Assembly (NCBI RefSeq): GCF_020740795.1
Contig: NC_067284.1
Coordinates: 94,293,440-94,357,439, forward strand
Length of the DNA: 64,000 nucleotides
Reading direction: 5' to 3'
From: Apus apus
Taxonomy: Eukaryota; Chordata; Aves; Apodiformes; Apodidae
Shown here in pieces: positions 28,103 through 38,785 of this stretch. The position numbers and the translations under genes were made by a program. How positions within the stretch are numbered: the first letter of the stretch is position 1; each line of letters begins with the position of its first letter. The notes under the pieces are model-generated. The model made no database searches. It saw only the letters and a program-made list of their open reading frames with translations, and had not been told where the DNA came from.

Positions 28103-29999
28103 TTGAACGGGAAGAGCCACATAAGGCACTAAGAAAGCTACAATAAGTCTGACTGAACATGATGGCATCTGATAATATATCCTTAATTTTAGGTGAGTAA
28201 GATACCCCAGTTGGGAAGATGGCCACAACAGAGGTCTGCTTTGTATTGGTAGACTGTGTGTTGCCTGTGAGTGCCATCAAACTGCAACACACACAGCTGC
28301 CAGGAAAGTATGCTGGGGACAGTGACAAGTAGCTCCCTGTCAAATTTAAGTCAGTTATTCAGACCATATTAACACAGAGTTGCTGTGCTGTCTGAACAAG
28401 TGCTCACAGACACCTACATAGATTGGAGAAACTGAGAACAGCAGTTGTCCCATCCAATTACTGGTAGAGGACTGAGGTTAAGTATCCTTCATGCCAGGTT
28501 AAGAAAGAGAACAAATCAAGTAAAGAGACTAAATAACCCATTTTATCTGCAAAGTCAGAGGCAGCACTGGCACAGGACCTGTCTCTTGTTTTCCAGTCCA
28601 CCCTCCTGCTGGCTGGATCCAGCTGGGAAATCTTGGTTCTGCAAGATGAATTTCATTCTCCCATGCCAGTGTCCCAGACACCCACACTGAGTCCTTCCTC
28701 TGAATTTGGCCAGCTCTACCAAACTTGGCAGTGTTCTGAATGATGCCATTTAACAACTAACTGCAGTCAGTCAGGGCCACTGCTGCTCACACTTTCCCAT
28801 TCTGCTGCTCTAGCTTTCAGCACAGATGTTCCAGGACAAAGACCTCTAAAGAAGCTCTCCTGTTTCAAAAGACCAATGTGAAGACAAAAGCTCCATCAAG
28901 ACAAATGTTTGTTTAGACTTCCATCCAGAGCTATCATTTAAGCATATTTTATGAGGCATCCTTCCCATTAGTTCTTCTGAAGCATATCCTTATGGATCCT
29001 ACTTCAGAACAGCACATCTCTATGCAAGGAATTTATTTCACTGGCAAACCACTATGCACCAGCAACTACACTTGTGCCCATGAAGCTTTACCTGCTTGAG
29101 TACACTCCATGAGTTAGTTGCCCAAGAGAGGGCATAAAACTGGTCTGTGTTCTTGAGAGGTTACCCTTCCATATTTCTCTCTTTATACAGCTAAATATTT
29201 TGTACTGTGTTTTAAGCCCAAATAGTTTGATGCTATCCCTTTAACTACTTAGTGAACTTTAAATACCAGCTATACTTTTATCTAACATATTGATTATACT
29301 TTCAAATGAGTCGTGGTGTTTGCTCTCCCACTCCAAACTATTTCTCCTTTGACATTAGCTGGGATCATGTTTTTGATATTTTTGCTTTTCTCCAAATACA
29401 ATCTTCATATTCATTTCTTAACCTCTGTGTTTATGTATTTTATTGAATTTTTTGAGATTGGATTAATTTTCAGCATTTGATTTGCTGCAGTGACTTTGGG
29501 CTGGCTGCCCAACTTCAACATGGCTGCTACCCTTGGCTGGTGGCCCAGCTGTTAGTTATTTCCCTGCTGAAACTGCATCACCACAAAACAAATTTTGTTA
29601 TAATGACATTAAGTAAAGACCATAGAAACCTGCCCAGCATTAGAATTTTTTTCTTGGCATGTGTTTTATGCTTTTTCCTCATATCCTCTAAACCAAGAAT
29701 GAGATATAATTTAGTATTCTACCAGCTCACAAATAAGCAGGCCTTCTATTTTCCTTGATGTAAATATAACAACATCAGCATTGAAGTAATTGTCAAATTA
29801 CAGACATTATCCTGCAATCTTTATAAATTCAATCTGCCAAATAAGTCAACATGTTTAAACACAAAAATGTTGAGTTATTAGGGTCAAAGTTTACAGTGTC
29901 ACCATCCTTGTTTTACAGGATATAACAGTTATTTCTTTATCCCCAGCCTTGATATCTAAAAAAGGTTTAATTACATAGGGATTACTTACCTTTACAAGT

Positions 30000-30300
30000 A
30001 GAGTAATTCTTAGTCACAAACCCATTTAATAAACCAGTAAAGTCTGGTTTATAAAGACTGAAATGAAGCATCTGGGGGTGAAAAGGCAGAGCAGGAGGAA
30101 AATATGTCTGATTAAGAATGAACAATCTATAGGTTGCTTATATCAGAACTATGTAATTATGCTAATACATGATGATGTCATTATCCTTTAGAAAGTTGCT
30201 TTCTGGTGTTAATTTAGGAAGAAGATCAATTGTGAAGTCATATGCATTAGTCTTGCTGTTGGTGATGTCATTGCGTCACTGAGCAACAAAAAAAGGGTAA
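30000..30300. other. Candidate conserved enhancer-like block with bZIP sites
   Basis: This stretch contains two TGATGTCAT words (about 30171-30182 and 30264-30272), the second running into TGCGTCAC, which together resemble ATF/CREB and C/EBP-ATF sites. TAATTATGCTAAT and a TATGCATTAG word lie between them. No repeat or coding content. Regulatory role is inferred from motif words only. Confidence 0.35.
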
Positions 30301-31320
30301 TTTCTTTATACTTCCACCATTTCAAAGTCTGCTCCCTTGGAGCAGCCCTTTTTCATTAAGCTACGTACATGTGGAAAATTTTTCCAGCAGAATATTTTAA
30401 GGCAATAACTGCAGAGGTGTTGATGTACCCCTGAGAATGTAAATAGAGTTGAAGACATTTTTCTATATCCTGTCCTCTGCTAGATTAATCCAATTCCATT
30501 TTACCTAAGGGCAGCCTGATATTCATTATCCTTCAGGAAGTCAGGGCTTGCTTGCCAAATATATGCTTTTGTGGTAGTTATTATGGTTCTAATATGTTTT
30601 CATAGTTTCTTGTTACACAGTTCCAGTGCATTTTTTTAAATAATCACACTATTTATCTTTTTAAGCTCTATTTATGTTTTTAAACTTCTCACTGCAATTT
30701 AATGATAAAGATTAAAAGAAGCAGCAAAGTAATGATATTTGAGTACTTAAAATAATTTTTTTTCCTCAATTACACATCAGTGAAGTCAGTGGGTTTCATA
30801 AACTAGAACTCAAAAAGGCCATCATAATAGGTAATGGAGTAAGCCTGACTTTTTGAATTTATATTTTAAATAAGGATTTTTATTGCCTGCTCTTTACAAA
30901 CTATAGCCTTTTTCTTTTATCTTTGCCCAAGGGGACTTGACTGACAGTCTGAAATTTTAATTTCAGCCCAGAGCAGAGACACTGTTTTGCACGTTTTTGT
31001 GCAGCACACACAATTCAGTTGCCAGTTGTAAACTTTTCAAGTTCAACAGGGCATAAAACCCGCAGCTCCAGCCACGATTCACTGTAGTTTGTGCTGTACA
31101 AACAGAAAGGGAAAACTGAAAACTTACAACATAAGCAACTAGAGTAGACAAGTGACAAAGGGACCAAAGTTCAAAGTATGAAATAACTAGTAAGGAGCAA
31201 AGGAGAAAAGAAGGTATTCAACAGTAATGCCAGCCAGCCCAGTCACCTTCCACCAGGCTCCACTGCCTAGTACAAAACGTCACACAGAAGACTCTCATTA
31301 GTACTTTCAATGTCAAAAGG

Positions 31321-31360
31321 AAAAAAAACAAAACAAAACAAACAAACAAATAACAAACCT
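31321..31360. repeat. A-rich (AAAAC/AAAC)n tract
   Basis: A run of A followed by AAAAC units and then AAAC units. No retrotransposon body is recognised next to it, so a LINE or SINE tail is not claimed. Confidence 0.8.
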
Positions 31361-32247
31361 AATTAAACTATACCACTCAAAATCCAGCGGGCTGTGTTTT
31401 GTTGCAAAATCACTCATAAGGAGCTTAGCTCCTTCATGTACATAGCCCTGGGAAAGAATATGTACTACTCTTTTGCCTAAAAATTACATTGAGATACCTC
31501 CAGGTACCTGGAGTTATAAATGGTCCCATTCCATGTAGCAAATTCTACTTTCTTCTTTAATTTAACAGAGGTAAAAACCTGGCTGTAACAGTACAGAGAA
31601 TACAAATGCTTATACCAGCACAAAACCATTTTCCCCATTTTTTGGAGCTTTTCCATTCAACAGCCTATCAAAACTGACACAGCATAGCAGGCCAGAAATG
31701 TTAATATTAATGAGGCTGTTCCCACAACTGTACAGAAATATCAATCTGGAACATTTTTGCTATGAAATTGGGAGCCGAAGACATACAACAAAACGGGCTG
31801 CTGGAATTGTCATTATGTTTTTATTTAATAGAGGGCTTTTCTCATCCACTTTCTAAGCAGGCAGTGCTATTTCAATGCAAAAATCAGAAACAAAGTCATT
31901 ATCAAAACCACACATACAGAATCACTTAATTTTTTTTTTTCTTTTGAAGATGATTGAAGTATAGGATAAATAAAACATTATATTATTCTTGACATAAGAC
32001 TGTCCATAAACAGTTAATATCTAATCGTTTCTCCATTAAGTATTCAAATATTCAATGTATATCAGTTAAACTACTCTGGCATTGACTGGGTCTTTAGAGG
32101 AACAAGTTGTCTGGAAAAAAACTATATTTCACTGAAGAACAAACCTATAGAAATTACTTTCTTAATGCTTATGCATCCTTAATTCTCTGTTCCTTAGGAA
32201 ATGCTTTCTCTCCCTTCTCTTTTGGACTTAACCTACAGCAAACTGCT

Positions 32248-32253
32248 TTTATT
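32248..32253 (-). terminator. Candidate polyadenylation signal for EPM2A
   Basis: TTTATT on the plus strand reads AATAAA on the gene's strand. It is the first canonical hexamer I find below the stop, about 1.87 kb away. It is followed in the transcript direction by a GT-containing stretch (GTTTGCTGTAGGTT). A second candidate is at 31819-31824. The hexamer is common by chance in AT-rich DNA, so this is a guess until checked against RNA 3' ends. Confidence 0.25.
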
Positions 32254-33028
32254 TGAGCAGGGCTGGCCCTGTTGGTGCCACTGCTTAGTTGCTAACTGAG
32301 GGATTAAGCAGCACTAGAAAATACTAGAGCTCTTCCACAAAGCCAACATTAGCCTATTGAGGCTAAGCTCCTGAGAAACCGTTCTCAGAGCTGCTCTTTG
32401 CTCCTATACAGGAATGTATTCACTTCACTTGGCTAAATCTAGCACCTGTGAACATCTACACACTGTTTTTGCTAGGAGAGACTTTTGCTATAGTGAAGAA
32501 ATTAGTCTATGTCAACAACACAGAGGCTGTGGCATCAATCACGCCCAGAGCCTTCACACTGTTCCTATACATCTGGTTTTAGCCCAGTGGTTACTGCTTA
32601 GATTGACCTGGCACCAAGGGAGCTCACTGTACAGCACTGCATAGACCAGAAGGAAAAAATATACCTTTAGCTTAGAGATCTTACAGCTTAGGATAGTGTA
32701 ATAAATAGCAGTTCTTTCCTGAAACAGATTAAGACATGGAGCCATTTCCTTTCCATGCTGCATCCCAGCATAACTCCAATGTAATAGAAGAATATAGCTG
32801 TAACTCAGAATACTTAACATTAACTCAATAGAGAGAGAGAGCAAATTTTAGTTCACTACACTGGACTTTGGCTTTTTGCTCAAGAAAATGAGTTGAAGAA
32901 TCAGTTTCCTACTAGTCTTTCTCTTTAAAGCCTTTTGTCTACAAAATTACAAAATTACTTCAATAATGTACACTCCACCTAAACTAACTGAGCAGCTCAG
33001 ACGATGATCAGCTCCATCCTAACCTGAA

Positions 33029-33720
33029 TGTTCTGGTTTGGTGGGTTTTTTGGTAGTGGGGAAGGGCCACAGGACTGGATCTGGTAAGAAGCTGAGAAGC
33101 TCCCCCTGCTCCAAACCCAGCCAAGGAGCCATTAGAGGGACAACAGATGCACCTCTGCCTTTAACATACAAAAAACTGATATAACACCTAAGCAGAGAAG
33201 GAGGGGGAGAAGAGCTGTGCTGAAGGAGGAGAGCACTGCTGGTGGAGGAAACAGGTGCTGAAGAAGGAGAGCAGTGCTGGTGGTTGGTGAGGAAGAAGGG
33301 GAAGAAGGTGCCCAAGCAGAAGTTTCCCTGCAACCCATGGCGAGATGGCAGCTGTCCCCCTGCACGTGGTGGAACATTCCCTGAAGGTGCCAGGAGTGGT
33401 GAACTTGGCCACTGTGGCCAGAGGATTTGCTGCCAGTGGACTCTGATTGCACAGCTTTGGAAGACCCCAGTGACAGGGGAGTTTGTTGTCTGTGTCCTGT
33501 GTGCGTTTCATCAGTGTGAAATAAAATTATTTTTTTTTCCTCAAGTTGAGTCTGTTTTGCCTGGGATCTTAATCAGTGAAGAACCCTCCTTGTCCTTTGT
33601 CTCAACCCATGAGCTTTGTCCTCCTCATCCCAGAGTGTGTGTGTGTGTGTGGTGGGGGGTGAGTTGAGTGAGAGGCAATGTGGCTGTTCCTTTGTTGTCA
33701 TGTTGGGCCCAAACCACAAA
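33029..33720 (+). mobile_element. Solo LTR of an endogenous retrovirus-like element, long copy
   Basis: The copy begins TGTTCTGGTTTGG. It shares about 30 bp at its 5' end and about 235 bp at its 3' end with the copy at 8001. The shared 3' part holds a conserved block ending AAGTTGAGTCTG, a GT microsatellite (33634-33651) and the terminal TGTTGGGCCCAAACCAC. An AATAAA at 33520-33525 fits an LTR polyadenylation signal. The middle (33061-33480) is absent or replaced in the other copy. No gag, pol or env is seen next to it, so it is read as solo. I associate this kind of LTR with passerine birds, from memory. It lies about 400 bp beyond the EPM2A stop, antisense to the gene. Target-site duplication is not clear and the right end may be off by a few bases. 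The open frames inside it are not genes. Confidence 0.75.
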
Positions 33721-34121
33721 AGCGAACCTTTATCCAGTCAGCCTTTGTATCTGTTTTTCTGAGAATGCCTTCCCTTTCTTGTCTCTCTCTTTCACATCAT
33801 GCATTATTTAGCATCTACCCTAAAACCACACTTCTTGTAGGCAAGTAGTTAAACAACATTCTAAGTTTTCCTTTGCAGAGTTTCTAGGTCTCATACTTGA
33901 AGCAAAAGGCTTGAAAACATAAATAAAATAATTTTAAAGAAAGAAAGAAAAAAAAACCCAAACAAACCTCAAAGGCACTTTAAACAAAATTCTCATGACT
34001 TTTACGACAAGTTTGTAATCTGAAGAGGAGATGCAGAGCAGACATCCAACTCGTGATGTCTAAGTCCTTGGGGTTCAAATGTAAGGATTCCTCTTCATCT
34101 TCCTTTTCCTTTTTTACTTTT
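33721..34121 (-). other. EPM2A: EPM2A 3' untranslated region, stop-proximal part
   Basis: This sequence lies directly 3' of the laforin stop. It contains a purine-rich simple tract at 33938-33957 on the plus strand (U-rich in the transcript). I find no AATAAA or ATTAAA on the minus strand before the LTR at 33720, so the transcript either uses a non-canonical signal here or reads through the LTR. The 3' UTR assignment is inferred from position. Confidence 0.5.
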
Positions 34122-34402
34122 CTACTCCTGCACTTTGAGTGAGGAACGAAGATGGCCAAATTTCTGGTAGAAATCGTCTTCAGCACGGTTCAGAGCTTCC
34201 TCATCGATGTAGACAGCTGGTCTCCGGGAAACCAAAAAGTACTGCACTTTCCGCAGGCTCCATCCCATCACGTACTTCAGCCAGCCACTGACAGCAGCTG
34301 TAGACCTGCCAACCCCAGCGTTGCAATGAACATAGACAGTGTGTCCATTCTCCAGTAGCCCGTGCAAGAGGCAGACAGCTTGTGGCAACATCTGTATTCT
34401 TC
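34122..34402 (-). CDS. EPM2A: EPM2A (laforin) coding exon 4, terminal exon with stop
   Basis: This exon encodes residues 240-332 and the TAG stop at 34124-34122. It holds the catalytic P-loop [11 protein letters not shown]: the nucleophile Cys falls at residue 266 when numbered from the exon 3 junction, the same as in human, and the arginine is in place for the CX5R motif. It continues through [23 protein letters not shown] and [11 protein letters not shown], the final helices of the domain. The acceptor is AACCTTAG just above 34402, and the joined codon G|GA gives [11 protein letters not shown], like the mammalian STEGRVQMLPQ. An upstream in-frame ATG-open stretch (34403-34505) is intron, because it has no laforin similarity and lies before the AG. 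The C-terminus is SSLKVQE, one residue longer than and unlike human SSVCSL. Confidence 0.97.
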
Positions 34403-35859
34403 CTAAGGTTAAAAACAAGGCCCGTTCATTTGCATTTGAGAAAGCTGGACTCACAGTTGAGACTACATCTATACAGCCTGATGCACCTGATGCACTCTGA
34501 ATCACAACAGCAAACCTGACATAATTTTATGTTTTCTTCTTTTTTCTTCTTTTTTTTTTTTTCTTTTTCTAAAATTATCTTCTATCCTAACCTTTGTTTC
34601 TTCTGGCAGCAGAGTTTCCAGTCATACAAAATCTGTAAAATTTCCCAAGTCTTCTCTGAATATACATTCTGATTAACACTGAATGTGTATGGCATATTCA
34701 TTTGCACAGAGACTGAGATAAGGCAGCAAATTATGTCAAACAGTACATCTTACATAGCACTAAAGCTAGTAAGCCAAAACTGCAATATTTAATAGTACCA
34801 GAGTTTTGTGAAGCTACCTGCTTCTTTCTTTACTGCTGCTTTCTATACTGCTGTTTTCCAAAACACTGTAATGAAGGCCATTATGTCAATAATAAGTGAG
34901 GGAGGGAGAGAAGAAGGGAATTTTCCTGTGCAATTTAATACTGTTATAATTTAGTTGTGTACTAAGCATATGGTTAAGCAACACAGAACAGTCTTTCTCA
35001 CTCCCAAAGGGATTACTATACCATATTTCCTGATGCTTTTCCCCCTGTTACCCTAGGAACTGAAGCTGCAAACACCAGAGCCTAACTTTTCCTCATGGCA
35101 CAGTCAAGCACTTACATTAAGTCCTTTCAAATGCCTGTTTTAAGGTCTCCTGTCTTCGCTGATGTCCTAATACTGAGAAGACAGTTCTTTATTTGTGGCA
35201 GCAGTATTTTACTCTATTGAAAACACTCCTGGTAGGCTACTCATGCAAAAGCACACACACTTTCTAAACTGGTTGGAAATAAGATTTTGAACTGAGCACT
35301 CCAACAAAAGAATTAAAAAGAATAATTTATGTTACAAAATGAGGTGCTGTGGCTATTCAAAGTTAATTACAGATAATTCTATAAATTACTCTATTGAGAA
35401 AATTTATCCCAGTATCAGACTGGGGTACTGTAGTTGAGTAATGATCTGTTGGGGGCAGGGAATGGCAGAGACGGGCACACAGGTGTCTCTCCACTTTTAA
35501 CCAGCAAGGATAGCAAGCTGTCCTGCTGTGCAATCTTGCAGTCTTCCATCTACACAGCATATTTTCATTATAAAGCTAAATCCAAGCTGAAAGCAAAAAC
35601 AGTCAAGCAGTTATCAATTTCAGATGGCTTTAAACATTTATACTGCCAGACACAAAGTACTTTAGATGGTCTCTCTGCCTACAAGATGAGTGATTTCTTA
35701 GAGAGGGCACACACACAGAAGTTACACCTTGCATACTAGCTATATTTTTAGGCAAAATTTACACAGGGGAAAAAAAACCAAAACACAATGTCATGAAAGT
35801 GACAGATTAGCAACTCAGAGGGTTTGTTAATTTAGCTGCAAGAGTGGTCTGAACATTAC
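34403..35859 (-). other. EPM2A: EPM2A intron 3
   Basis: This 1457-bp intron separates coding exons 3 and 4, with GT at 35859-35858 and AG at 34404-34403. It contains a long T-rich simple tract on the plus strand (about 34531-34573, so A-rich in the transcript). No coding content is recognised inside it. Confidence 0.93.
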
Positions 35860-36101
35860 CTTCAGTGCTCATGTCCGGGGTTGGCATCCAGACATAAGCA
35901 AGACCTTCCTCTTTATACAGTTTCATGAGGATCTTGGGGCTCATGGGTTCCGGGTAGCGGTTGCAACCCCAGGAATTTTGAACAATGTCTGATTCAGTCT
36001 GGAAGTTCATCACAGCCGTAACACCCAGCTCATGCTTCAGCTTGACAGTCACATGCTCCAGCTGCCGAGGGCAACTTCCCAGCCAGATGTTTGTCAGAAT
36101 T
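35860..36101 (-). CDS. EPM2A: EPM2A (laforin) coding exon 3
   Basis: This 242-nt exon encodes residues about 159-240, the first half of the dual-specificity phosphatase domain. It reads [20 protein letters not shown], then [16 protein letters not shown], then [10 protein letters not shown], and ends in [16 protein letters not shown]. The PTPDMST loop carries Asp235, the general acid of the family. Arg171, Thr194 and Gly-Cys204-205 of human laforin are kept. Seen directly: the acceptor ends AATGCTAG, the donor is GAAG|GTAATG at 35859, and phases match exons 2 and 4 exactly (80 whole codons plus one base at each end). Odd point: human has W at 196 and S at 203, while here 196 is S (TCA) and 203 is W (TGG). 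Other changes are P162 to T and TMIKLYR to ILMKLYK. The reading frame is intact. Confidence 0.97.
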
Positions 36102-38724
36102 CTAGCATTGAGAAAACATTGCAGTGGGAATCAATTAAAATATCTTAGCAAAGAAACTTCCAAGTTCAGTACTGTTCCAGCTCCAAACCTGCTTAGTATC
36201 ACCACATGAACACCGCTAAGCACAGCCTTTTCATGTCATGCAGTAAGCAGCTTCTTATTTCACTACAGTTGAGTCGGTAATGGGCGATGCTGGGGATCAA
36301 GTTCCTGACCTACCACAAAAAGCCAGACTGAGATCTGAGAAAAAATTTGGAGCATAATTAGTAGCACAGGTCTCCAAGGCATCCATCATTAGGCTTACAG
36401 AAGCAGCTTACTAACATCACAGATTAGAATAAGAAAACTAAATATTTATGCAATTTGCACACATAAAAGAGCCCTAAAAGATACACATGATGCAGATCTG
36501 AATTAATTTAGTAATAAGTGAAGCACATAAAACACTTCCAGCTTTGTAGCTACCAACCATAATGAGGAAAATAAGCAGAAAAAAACCACAACAAACCAAA
36601 GCAACAACAACCAAAAAACACATAAACCCCCCCTCACAAAACAAACAAACAAACTGTTAAGCTATCCCTCTGTGAGGAAACTAGAAAGTGAATAAGTTTA
36701 TTCTCATTTTTATCTGCTCTTGTGGAGTCCAGTAGGAACAAAGTGCAGAATTACAATACATGTTTAGCTTCCCTCAATGCCCAATGAACCAGAAATTGTG
36801 CAAAAAAAACTTGAGTGTTTTGTGTAGAATGAATAAACATCTGTATTTCTGGTACTTATCTAAATCAAACTTCACAAACTCTATGGCTTTCCAATTGTAA
36901 ATTATCATAAAACTATTGCATGACTCAACAGATTTTGAACTGAATATTATGAAGAGGCTTGTTTTCAAATGAGGGTGTTTTACTGGCACTTGCAGTTAAA
37001 CTGATGGTACCTAAATGAATGATTTACATGCACAAATTATTAGTGATCTACTTTACTTTTTTTTTTTTTTTGCTTAAACTTCTATTTTGAACATGTAATC
37101 CACAAACTACACAAAATATACCTACAGCTGAACACATAATTTTGCAAACATTATTAATTGAAAAAAATGAAGCCAATCTACAACAAAAGCAAGATCCCAA
37201 AAAATAAAATGTCTGCCCTGGATTTCATATGCTCTTTTCCCATTTTAGTATCAGGGACAAATTAAAGTTTTATGAAAATTAAATTAAAGTTTTATTCAGG
37301 ACCAGTTACTCATAGAAGTAGCCCTTAAATCATCACGTAGCTATTTCTATTCCACTAACACAGTAATAAGTGCTTACTAGTGTTTAATTAAGACCTGTAC
37401 TTGACAATTACTAAATCCTGGTATTTTACTTCAGAAATATTGTCAAAAATAAAAATTAAAATGCGGGAAGTACTTTATATTGTTTCCTATATTTTGGCTG
37501 TATCCACAGTGAGTTACATACCAGCCACACAATCACTGACTTTGGCCTTAACAGCCCCTGGTTCAGTGAGACAATGGGCTTGGTCCCATTGGTAACTGAG
37601 GCCCAGCTTTCTGAATCACAGATAATGAATGAAAACCTGAATATCTGGACAAGTCTACCACACAGCAAATCAAAATTTCAACTGTGTTGCATTGACTGTG
37701 AGATAATTTGAAGATACTTGACTTCGCTCTTGCTTCACATTCATGTTCTGGTCTAGAATGTAGTGAGAGTATTTCACGCTGTTAATAGAAAATGCATTTG
37801 CTCCTAAACAGGAAGCAAGCTTTAACCCAGCATTTCAGAAATTGAGATTCACCCCTTGAAGTAATTTCTTTTGTCATTTTTCTCACGTCCCTGAACACTA
37901 CCTTTTTAAAGGAGAGAAGACATGGAAATTAAAAAAGTTCTAATACACAGGCTCTGGATTTCTTAAACTACAAATTAAATTAAGTTCATTTGTTAAGGAA
38001 TACCAATACCCAGTGGACTCCACTGCAACCTGAAGGAAATGCAATAAAGCACAACCATTGTGTATTACCATTTTGTCCAATCCCAAATGCTAATCCAGGC
38101 AGGGAGCTTCACAAAAATGCTCAAAATCCAGCATAACCATCTGTAGCATTCCCACTGACCAGAGGGATTAGTGAAGGTCCACTGACACACTTATTTCAGT
38201 ATCCCACTTCCCATGTGCCAGCCCCATAGCAAACCTAGTCCTAACCTGAAGGAGTCACCCCTGTCAGGCTACTGCCGCAGAAATCCACTGCAATGCTTAG
38301 AGCATTTCAAGGTGGCAAATGCAAGTTAAAGTACCCTACAAATGCAGGTGAATGGCTGGAGATGAGCAATGCCCACAAAATTCCATAGTGGGGAAAGAAT
38401 AGCAATATCACTAAAACCTTGTGACAATACGAGGATATTCATTTGAGAACAAGAACCCTAGCATCATTCCTTCAAAGGCTTTCCTGGAGACTCATACATA
38501 TGTAATTCTCTTGATATGTTGGGAAATCTAATAGAATAACATAGCTTGGCAGGAGAGCAAAAGCGTGTTTTCTAGCATTTGATTGAAGCAGGAGTGACTA
38601 CAGGGTTCCTGAGATAAATAAAATTCTGTGTAGTACTCTTGCTTGCAGATAAATCAATGCTTTATATTTTTTCCCCAATTATTATTTAGTGGGCAAACCA
38701 CTGGGATATTCACCAGGCATTTAT

Positions 38725-38785
38725 TCAGCTTTTGTAGCCTAAATGGTCCTGCCCATGACAAGACGTATGATTCTATGACATGAAC
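38725..38785 (+). mobile_element. Possible CR1 3' terminus remnant
   Basis: A short stretch with TGGTCCTGCCC followed by GTATGATTCTATGACATG resembles the last bases of CR1 elements, which end in short TGATTCTATGA-type repeats. Upstream sequence is not clearly CR1. This could be chance. Confidence 0.3.

Larger units (their letters stand above)
18861..29999. other. Gene-free intergenic DNA
   Basis: It contains two locally GC-richer patches (about 22540-23070 and 27590-27860). The second gives a 158-codon frame at 27421-27897 rich in Leu, Ser, Pro and Cys with no recognised domain. The inverted repeat pair at 25537 and the CTCF-like site at 28089 are listed separately. Confidence 0.65.
30301..33028. 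other. Flank downstream of EPM2A, possibly distal 3' UTR
   Basis: AT-rich with the A-rich tract at 31321. No coding content was recognised. The part above about 32230 would be 3' UTR if the hexamer at 32248 is used. Confidence 0.55.

Noticed and set aside
29118..29131. Second CTCF-like site (CCAAGAGAGGGCAT)
   Set aside because: Three mismatches to the core at informative positions.
33242..33667. 141-codon open frame
   Set aside because: It lies inside the long LTR and ends in the GT microsatellite; overlapping frames on both strands are equally open and none has a known domain.
34403..34505. N-terminal extension of the laforin exon 4 frame with an ATG
   Set aside because: It precedes a good splice acceptor whose phase joins exactly with exon 3, and it has no laforin similarity.
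35807..35859. Continuation of the exon 3 frame past the donor
   Set aside because: The GTAATG donor and exact phase with exon 4 place this in intron 3.
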